This document shows, piece by piece, positions 7,528 to 11,943 of a DNA stretch of 11,943 nt; positions within the stretch are counted from its first letter, which is position 1, and the number at the start of each line of letters is the position of its first letter. The translations under genes and the position numbers were made by a program. The DNA is taken from NCBI GenBank assembly GCA_035291605.1, contig DATDRS010000181.1, positions 1 through 11,943 of the forward strand. Reading direction: 5' to 3'. This DNA is from DATDRS01 sp035291605 (GTDB lineage Bacteria; Chloroflexota; Anaerolineae; Anaerolineales; UBA6663). Below the pieces are notes generated by a model that saw only the letters and a program-made list of their open reading frames with translations, did not search any database and was not told the origin of the DNA.

Positions 7528-7869
7528 ATGACCTCGCACCAGGCTGTTAACCACCTTGTCCTTGTCACCCTCGCCGGAGAGCAGTTAGGCGAACTCACGG
7601 AGCGCTTGAAGCAGAGCGGCTTTTATTTCACGCAGGTGGACCGCGGCGGAGTGTTGCAGGAGATTCCCGTCTCCCTGCTGATCGGCCTCGACCGGGCGAG
7701 TCTGCCGCGCCTGCTCGCCCTCGTGCGCGAGGTCTGCCGCACCCGGCGGCGTTTCATCCCGGCCCAGGCGGAAGTGCCGTGGCTCGAAGGCGTGGGGATG
7801 GTGATCGAGGCCGAGGTGGGCGGCGCGACGATTTACGCGCTCGACGTCGAGCGTTTCGAGCAACTGTAG
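7528..7869 (+). CDS. Divergent c-di-AMP receptor-like (DarA/PstA, DUF970) protein
   Basis: 113 residues, near the usual 109 or so of PII-like c-di-AMP receptors. VTLAGEQLGELTERLKQSGF matches the first beta-alpha unit, VSLLIGLDRASLPRLLALVR matches the second, and EVGGATIYALDVERFEQL matches the conserved C-terminal strand. The ligand loop is altered: where the family has an R-x-T...TGGFL..GN pattern, this protein has FYFTQVDRGGVLQEIPVS, so the Arg, the stacking Phe and the Asn are missing. It may bind a different ligand or act as a partner of the next gene product; both are inference. ATG at 7528 is preferred; GTG at 7516 would add four residues. Neither has a clear Shine-Dalgarno sequence. It is first of three close genes. 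Confidence 0.75.
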   Translation: MTSHQAVNHLVLVTLAGEQLGELTERLKQSGFYFTQVDRGGVLQEIPVSLLIGLDRASLPRLLALVREVCRTRRRFIPAQAEVPWLEGVGMVIEAEVGGATIYALDVERFEQL

Positions 7870-7876
7870 AGAGCGT

Positions 7877-8140
7877 ATGAAACTGATCATCGCCATCGTG
7901 CGCGACACGGACGACGGCCCGGTCGTCGAGCGGCTGACCGGCCAAGGCCACCGCGTGACGCGCGTGGCCAGCACGGGCGGCTTCCTGCGGCGGGGCAACG
8001 TGACGCTGCTGATCGGCACAGAGGCGGAGCAGGTGCAGCCGGTGATTGACATCCTGCGGGAGACATGCGCCCCCCCGGAACCCGGCCAGCACCGCGCGAC
8101 CGTGTTTGTCGTTGATGCCTCCCACTTCGAACAAATCTGA
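7877..8140 (+). CDS. Short c-di-AMP receptor-like (DarA/PstA, DUF970) protein
   Basis: 87 residues beginning MKLIIAIVRDTDD, typical of DarA/PstA PII-like receptors that bind cyclic di-AMP in the cytoplasm, usually as trimers. The loop HRVTRVASTGGFLRRGNVTL is canonical: R26, T28, G35, F36, L37, N41 and G47 fall at the positions expected for the ligand-binding segment. It is about 20 residues shorter than usual: between RETCAPPEPGQHR and ATVFVVDASHFEQI the B-loop and the EVEVGG stretch are missing. The start follows the previous stop by 7 bp, with a purine-rich AGAGAG just upstream. The end overlaps the next gene by 26 bp, implying one transcript. Family assignment is confident; ligand is inferred. 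Confidence 0.85.
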   Translation: MKLIIAIVRDTDDGPVVERLTGQGHRVTRVASTGGFLRRGNVTLLIGTEAEQVQPVIDILRETCAPPEPGQHRATVFVVDASHFEQI

Positions 8141-9497
8141 GACCCCGGCCCCCGCCGGGCCAGCTGAACCTCCCATCACTACCCCGGCTCTCGCCGCCCA
8201 TTCGCCAGCCTCGGTGCGGTGGCTGCACTGGCGGCGGCGCGCCACCCGCTTCATGGCCGGGGGCCGTTGGACCGACCGCGTTTCGCCGCACATCCGGCAT
8301 AACCTGCGCTGGTTCTGGCTCGACGGCGTCTTCGCGCAGGTTGTCGAAGCCATCACCCTGGCCTACGTCTCGCTGTACGTGCTGGCGCTGGGCGGTACGC
8401 GTTCGCAGATCGGCTGGATGAGCGCGCTGGGCAGCCTGAGCGCCGCGCTGATGCTGCTGCCGGGCGCGGCGCTGGCCGGACGGCTGGGCCGACGCAAACA
8501 AGTGGTCCTCGTGAGCGGGGGCGGGGTTGCGCGGGCGGCCCTGCTGCTGCTGGCCCTCGCGCCGCTGGCCGCCCAAGGCCGGGCGGTTGTCTACCTCGCC
8601 ATTGCGCTGGTCGTCGTCCGCGAGGCCTTCGCCAACCTGGGCTTGCCCGCCTGGGTCTCCCTCACCGCCGACATCGTGCCGCTTTCCTGGCGCGGGCGCT
8701 ACTTCGGCTCGCGCAACTTTGCGATGGGCCTCGCCGGCATGGCGACCACGCTTGTGGTCGGGCAATTAATCACGCAGGCAGGCAGCCCCCTCGGTTATCA
8801 ACTCACGTTCGGTTTGGCCTTTGCCGCCGGGATAATCTCGACCTTCAGTTTTTCCCGCCTGCGAGAACCGTCCACCCCGATCACCCGGCCTGCCTCCGAG
8901 GATGCGCCCCGTCATTCGCTACTCCAGCATTTCCGCGCGCACCCCGAATTTCTGATCTTCTGCGCCATCACGGCGCTATGGAGTTTTTCGCTCAACGTCG
9001 CGGGGCCGTTCTTCAACATTTACGTGGTCGAGGGATTGCAAGGCGATGCCGGGGACGTCGGCATTCTGAGCGTGGTGAGCGCCATCTCAGGCCTGCCCGG
9101 CCAGCGCGTCTTCGGGACTCTGACTGATCGCTGGGGGCCGCGCCGGGTGCAACTGCTCACCGGCTTGCTGATTCCTGTGCTCCCTGTTGCGTGGGTGTTC
9201 GTCCGCGCGCCGTGGCACGTCATCCCGATCAATACGGTTGCCGGGTTCTTATGGGCCGGATACACCCTCGCCAGTTTCAACTTGCTGCTGATGATGGTCC
9301 CGGAAGACCAACGCCACACGTATACCGCGCTGTATCAAATCGTGGTGCTGGGATCGCTGGCCGCGGGCGCGGCAGTCGGCGGCCTCGTCATCGCCGACCT
9401 GGGATACAAAGCCGTTTTTGTCATCTCTGGCGTAGGCCGTCTCGTCGCCGCGCTACTCTTCGGGTGGCTGGTGCGCGGCAGTCAGCCACATAACTAA
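8115..9497 (+). CDS. MFS transporter, 12 transmembrane helices
   Basis: 460 residues from ATG 8115. A Pro/Ala-rich then Arg-rich cytoplasmic N-terminus (about 1-65) precedes hydrophobic helices. MFS motif A appears twice, AGRLGRRKQV near 121-130 after helix 2 and GTLTDRWGPRRV near 334-345 after helix 8, as expected of two six-helix halves. The central loop (about 250-278, RLREPSTPITRPASEDAPRH) links them. Substrate cannot be told from sequence. The start overlaps the DarA-like gene; other in-frame starts are upstream at 8046 and downstream ATG 8253 (residue 47, MAGGRWTDR), which would still keep all helices. Translational coupling to the preceding c-di-AMP-receptor-like gene suggests related regulation. 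The gene ends 46 bp before a convergent neighbour. Confidence 0.85.
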   Translation: MPPTSNKSETPAPAGPAEPPITTPALAAHSPASVRWLHWRRRATRFMAGGRWTDRVSPHIRHNLRWFWLDGVFAQVVEAITLAYVSLYVLALGGTRSQIGWMSALGSLSAALMLLPGAALAGRLGRRKQVVLVSGGGVARAALLLLALAPLAAQGRAVVYLAIALVVVREAFANLGLPAWVSLTADIVPLSWRGRYFGSRNFAMGLAGMATTLVVGQLITQAGSPLGYQLTFGLAFAAGIISTFSFSRLREPSTPITRPASEDAPRHSLLQHFRAHPEFLIFCAITALWSFSLNVAGPFFNIYVVEGLQGDAGDVGILSVVSAISGLPGQRVFGTLTDRWGPRRVQLLTGLLIPVLPVAWVFVRAPWHVIPINTVAGFLWAGYTLASFNLLLMMVPEDQRHTYTALYQIVVLGSLAAGAAVGGLVIADLGYKAVFVISGVGRLVAALLFGWLVRGSQPHN

Positions 9498-9542
9498 TGT
9501 GCCTTGATCTGCGCGGCCATTTCTCCCCTAACGCCGTAGGCT

Positions 9543-9983
9543 CTAGGTATGGGTCTCGAGAAGACCCTTCAGCCTGATCAGCTCCTTTGCTTCTCCGCTC
9601 TTGACCTCACCCGCCATGAGCGGCTCTGCCAACTTCCACAGCCCTTGCAGTCGCACCTCACCGGACGAGATCACATGCGTCGTGGACACATCTTTGGGCT
9701 CGAAGACGAAGCTGGCGTCCCATTGCAGAGGCCCTGCGGAACTACTCCTGTATGAAACCCTTCGATTTACTTCGTAATCGGTTATCTCAAAAGTCATGTT
9801 CAGTTTCAACGGGCCTTTTTGGATGACGGTTTCCATCTTCGAGCCGACTCCCAAAGGGCCTTCGGAAACGAGCCTGTTCTCGCCCATGTCCGTCCACTGC
9901 GAATACTTCTCGACATCGGTGGCCAAGCGAAAGACTTGATCCACTGGCCGATGGATGGTTGTCTCACTGTGATACTTTATCAT
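9543..9983 (-). CDS. SRPBCC (START-like) family protein, paralogue of the 11718-11275 gene
   Basis: 146 residues beginning MIKYHSETTIHRPVDQVFRL, the opening strand and helix of SRPBCC/polyketide-cyclase-like folds, which enclose hydrophobic ligands in a deep cavity. Shared with the first gene of the unit: W30, VSEGPLGVGSK, EITDYEVNRR and GLWKLAEPLMAGEVK. It is therefore an intra-operon paralogue. A Shine-Dalgarno TAGGAG lies 9 nt before the ATG. It is last in a minus-strand unit behind the cyclase-like gene, with 67 bp between them. Ligand and reaction are not predictable; binding or carrying a small hydrophobic molecule is the conservative reading. A 6-bp inverted repeat (GGGTCT/AGACCC at 9554-9570) sits at the 3' end of the coding region but has no T-run. 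Confidence 0.85.
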   Translation of the reverse strand: MIKYHSETTIHRPVDQVFRLATDVEKYSQWTDMGENRLVSEGPLGVGSKMETVIQKGPLKLNMTFEITDYEVNRRVSYRSSSAGPLQWDASFVFEPKDVSTTHVISSGEVRLQGLWKLAEPLMAGEVKSGEAKELIRLKGLLETHT

Positions 9984-10050
9984 TTTTCCATTCTCCTACT
10001 ATCGAGTAAAACCTCGTGTTCACAACAGCGCCGGGCAGGCCACGGTGCCA

Positions 10051-11187
10051 CTAGGCTGCCTGCGCGCGGCGCGGCTCTGTATGCGTGAGTATCCTGCCCG
10101 CCGCAATATCGGCCTCAATGATTTCGCGCAGGTTGAGCAGGCCCTTCCGCCATCCCGTCTCGATTTCACTCCTCAAGGGCGCCATGAATCCACGGATAAT
10201 GGCAGTCTGTAGCTGACGGGAACCTTGCGGCTTGGCCGAGCGGACACACACTCGCGTCCCGCTCTCCCTGGGCGTCAGGGCGAGTGTTATCCGGCTGATA
10301 CCACGGAGTGGCAGGAGGTATTCTGCGGTTGCATACTCGAAGGGCCGCCAGTCCACGAAAAAATGACGCCAGGTCTGCCGGCCCTGCACGCACTGATGCA
10401 CGGTCCCCGCCCCCACACGCCCCTTCCTGAGACTGGTCACGCGGATGCCATCCAATTGGAGCCACTGTCGCTTCTTCTCCGGCATGTGCAAATAATCCCA
10501 GGCCAGCGCGGGTGGCACAGGCACCTCGACCTCATAGGCGAACCAGAGATCATCGTCCGGCTCGACAAGGATCCGGCCCTTCTGGCGTTCACGCTCCCAA
10601 ACAGGGTGCAGATCGCAGACATAGCCTTTCACTTCGCCGAGGTGCTCGTACGTCTCGGTGTGGAGCCGCATCGTTTCCACCAGCGACCCGAGGGCCATCG
10701 CTTTGGCGGCCGACTCGGTAAAAAAGAGGTAGGCCTGGATCCCTGTGCTTTCGGCGATACTGTTCTTGAGCAAGCGGTGCGCTACGATGACATCCGCTCC
10801 GTGCAATACCTGGGTCTGGCCGACCTTTTCCACCACATACTGGCCGTGATGCACGATGACTTTGAGATCGAGCGTGGGTCGGATGGAGCAGGCCTGGCAA
10901 TCACAACCGGTGTTGCGCTCTTCCTGTTCCAGCGCGCGCCGGAAAGCGCAATACATGTTTTCGAGCGATTCGTGGAGCGTCTGCCCCTGAAGAAAGCTCC
11001 CTTCAGGCGCGTAGGAGAAAATGGCATCCCCCTCCAGCCGGGAGACAATGAGCGGCGGACGTGTCTGCTCAAGCAACGTTGAGAGGAGATTTCTCACGAC
11101 GGCCTGTGCCTGTTCCAATTCAGATTGGGTGAGCAGCCTCGTATAGCCGGAAAGATCAGCAATGACAAAAAAACCTTCCTGTCGCAT
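10051..11187 (-). CDS. DUF2652-like, class III cyclase-related domain fused to a C-terminal SRPBCC domain
   Basis: 378 residues. Residues about 5-195 resemble the class III nucleotidyl cyclase fold (DUF2652 style): FFVIADLSGYTRLL with D11, and SRLEGDAIFSY with D54, match the two metal-binding aspartates. HGADVIVAHRLL (130-140) matches the G..VN.AARL segment, keeping R138 but with Ile134 where the transition-state Asn is expected, so cyclase activity is doubtful. A Cys cluster CDCQAC (95-100) lies between, possibly metal-binding. Residues about 216-362 form a second domain, AYEVEVPVPPALAWDYLHMP onward, an SRPBCC/START-like fold ending in a long helix (GFMAPLRSEIETGWRKGLLN). Start ATG 11187 has GAGGT about 8 nt upstream. 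It is the middle gene of the unit, between two SRPBCC paralogues. Function unknown; a sensor or scaffold role is inference. Confidence 0.8.
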   Translation of the reverse strand: MRQEGFFVIADLSGYTRLLTQSELEQAQAVVRNLLSTLLEQTRPPLIVSRLEGDAIFSYAPEGSFLQGQTLHESLENMYCAFRRALEQEERNTGCDCQACSIRPTLDLKVIVHHGQYVVEKVGQTQVLHGADVIVAHRLLKNSIAESTGIQAYLFFTESAAKAMALGSLVETMRLHTETYEHLGEVKGYVCDLHPVWERERQKGRILVEPDDDLWFAYEVEVPVPPALAWDYLHMPEKKRQWLQLDGIRVTSLRKGRVGAGTVHQCVQGRQTWRHFFVDWRPFEYATAEYLLPLRGISRITLALTPRESGTRVCVRSAKPQGSRQLQTAIIRGFMAPLRSEIETGWRKGLLNLREIIEADIAAGRILTHTEPRRAQAA

Positions 11188-11274
11188 ATCACTCGACCTC
11201 TGGCAAGTTTACCCGCCCGCTCCTCGCGGAATATAGGCCGGGACATCGCGCGCCGCCTGAATCGCGCCCTGTTC

Positions 11275-11718
11275 CTACTCGGCCGGCGCTTCCAAATAGC
11301 GTTTGATCTGTTTCAGTTCGTCCGCCGCCGATTTCTTGGCTTCGCCCGCGAACAGCGGCTCGACCAGTCTCCACAGCCCTTTCAGTTCCCCCGCGCCCGC
11401 AATGTCAACCCTGGTACTGCCGCTGCGCGATTCGAAGGTGAACTGGCCCTCGTATTGAATGGCCGCCGAAGTGGTACTCTTGAAGGTCATCTTCCGGTTC
11501 ACCTGATACTCGGTGATCTCGCAGATCGTGTCTAACGGGCGCCCGACGACTCGAACCACCTCCTTGAATTTCGTCCCCACCTGGATAGGGCCTTCGGAGA
11601 CTTTCCGCGATTGGACGACACCCACCTGCCACTTCGGCGTATTCTCCAGGTCGGCCACAAATGTGAAGACCTGCTCAATTGGCCGATTGATCAGGATCCC
11701 ATCTGCAATCCGTATCAT
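11275..11718 (-). CDS. SRPBCC (START-like) family protein, first gene of the MerR-linked unit
   Basis: 147 residues beginning MIRIADGILINRPIEQVFTF, a standard SRPBCC opening, with W30, VSEGPIQVGTKF, EITEYQVNRK and GLWRLVEPLFAGEAKKS shared with the third gene. These small proteins form a helix-grip fold with a hydrophobic pocket. A strong Shine-Dalgarno AAGGAG lies 9 nt before the ATG, and a MerR-type promoter lies about 75 nt further upstream, so this is the lead gene. The next gene begins 87 bp downstream on the same strand. The ligand is unknown. Gene duplication inside the unit is the simplest explanation for the first and third genes. Confidence 0.87.
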   Translation of the reverse strand: MIRIADGILINRPIEQVFTFVADLENTPKWQVGVVQSRKVSEGPIQVGTKFKEVVRVVGRPLDTICEITEYQVNRKMTFKSTTSAAIQYEGQFTFESRSGSTRVDIAGAGELKGLWRLVEPLFAGEAKKSAADELKQIKRYLEAPAE

Positions 11719-11727
11719 TTTTCTGGT

Positions 11728-11733
11728 CTCCTT
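11728..11733 (-). promoter_or_regulatory. Shine-Dalgarno AAGGAG of the lead SRPBCC gene
   Basis: AAGGAG read on the minus strand, 9 nt before ATG 11718. It fixes the start of the lead gene. Confidence 0.7.
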
Positions 11734-11799
11734 GAACGAATTTCTATGCTAAGATTGTTCTTGTCCAGGGAATGGCCTCTCTTGAGGCGTCTGACGAGC

Positions 11800-11830
11800 A
11801 GTATAGCACTTCAAGTGGACTTGAAGTCAA
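11800..11830 (-). promoter_or_regulatory. MerR-type promoter with 19-bp spacer driving the SRPBCC unit
   Basis: Minus strand: TTGACT (11830-11825), a 19-bp spacer (11824-11806), then TATACT (11805-11800). Near-consensus hexamers with an overlong 19-bp spacer are the hallmark of MerR-family-activated promoters, in which the activated regulator untwists the spacer. The predicted start point is near 11793, giving a leader of about 75 nt to the SRPBCC ATG at 11718. A MerR gene starts divergently 34 bp away. Confidence 0.85.
11808..11827. promoter_or_regulatory. MerR operator: perfect 9-2-9 inverted repeat
   Basis: ACTTCAAGT, GG, ACTTGAAGT: two perfectly complementary 9-bp arms with a 2-bp centre, lying within the spacer and touching the -35 box of the leftward promoter. 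Layout and size fit MerR/SoxR-class dyads. The divergent MerR gene product is the obvious candidate to bind it. Confidence 0.85.
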
Positions 11831-11851
11831 GAGGGGAATTTCGGGTGATTT

Positions 11852-11857
11852 GGAGGG
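11852..11857 (+). promoter_or_regulatory. Shine-Dalgarno GGAGGG of the MerR-family gene
   Basis: GGAGGG with 6 nt before ATG 11864, a strong site that fixes the start of the regulator. Confidence 0.7.
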
Positions 11858-11863
11858 TCCGAG

Positions 11864-11943
11864 ATGGATACTTTGGGTCTGAACATCGGAGAAGTCGCGC
11901 GGCGGGCAGGCCTGCATACCTCCGCCATCCGTTACTACGAGAG
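11864..11943 (+). CDS. MerR-family transcriptional regulator, N-terminus only
   Basis: 26 codons are visible: MDTLGL followed by NIGEVARRAGLHTSAIRYYE, the helix-turn-helix of MerR-family regulators with the canonical IGEVARRAG and IRYYE motifs. The rest lies beyond the right edge, so the effector domain and its sensing residues cannot be judged. It is divergent from the SRPBCC/cyclase-like unit and shares the operator region at 11800-11830, so it probably regulates that unit and perhaps itself. Confidence 0.88.
   Translation, partial: MDTLGLNIGEVARRAGLHTSAIRYYE

Noticed and set aside
8143..8160. CCCGG/CCGGG inverted repeat near the DarA-like/MFS junction
   Set aside because: Short GC-only stem inside the MFS coding region with no T-run; likely chance in GC-rich sequence.
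7887..8765. 292-codon minus-strand ORF opposite the DarA-like and MFS genes
   Set aside because: Low-complexity Arg/Gln/Pro/Gly text typical of antisense reading in GC-rich genes; the + strand has clear family matches.
9554..9570. Hairpin GGGTCT/AGACCC as a terminator between the convergent genes
   Set aside because: The stem is only 6 bp, lies inside the coding end of the SRPBCC gene and lacks a T-run on either side.
10225..11082. 285-codon + strand ORF opposite the cyclase-like gene
   Set aside because: It is antisense to a gene with recognisable cyclase-like and SRPBCC motifs and a ribosome binding site; it has no family resemblance itself.

Overview
The window is a GC-rich bacterial chromosome segment. 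A very large secreted protein with lamin-tail modules joined by Thr/Pro linkers, a tandem pair of c-di-AMP-receptor-like (DarA/PstA type) proteins, and SRPBCC and cyclase-like proteins under a MerR regulator together resemble Chloroflexota (Anaerolineae-like) genomes. That assignment is inference from protein style; no rRNA or marker gene is present.

Region 1 (1-7307, minus strand) is one uninterrupted reading frame that runs off the left edge. I read the frame triplet by triplet and found no stop. It encodes at least 2,435 residues: a signal peptide, a Thr/Pro/Ala-rich stalk of about 250 residues, one lamin-tail domain of a first subtype (A), then nine lamin-tail modules of a second subtype (B1-B9; B9 is cut by the edge). 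The eight complete B modules are each exactly 507 bp (169 codons) and are separated by Thr/Pro linkers of 102-180 bp. This looks like a long extracellular, cell-surface or adhesive protein. The + strand Gly/Val-rich ORFs here are antisense shadows.

Region 2 (about 7308-7527) is a divergent intergenic region with a consensus TATAAT box facing right and a weaker candidate promoter facing left.

Region 3 (7528-9497, plus strand) is a tight three-gene unit: a divergent DarA-like protein, a short DarA-like protein with a canonical ligand loop, and a 12-helix MFS transporter whose start overlaps the preceding gene. The two DarA-like genes look functionally complementary: one keeps the TGGFL/GN loop, the other keeps the C-terminal EVGGAT segment.

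Region 4 (9543-11943) is a minus-strand three-gene unit, SRPBCC protein - cyclase-like/SRPBCC fusion - SRPBCC protein, with the first and third genes clear paralogues. It diverges from a MerR-family regulator cut by the right edge. Between them is a textbook MerR-type promoter: TTGACT and TATACT separated by 19 bp, with a perfect 9-2-9 inverted repeat in the spacer. The likely arrangement is a ligand-responsive MerR switch controlling START-fold, possibly small-molecule-binding, proteins.
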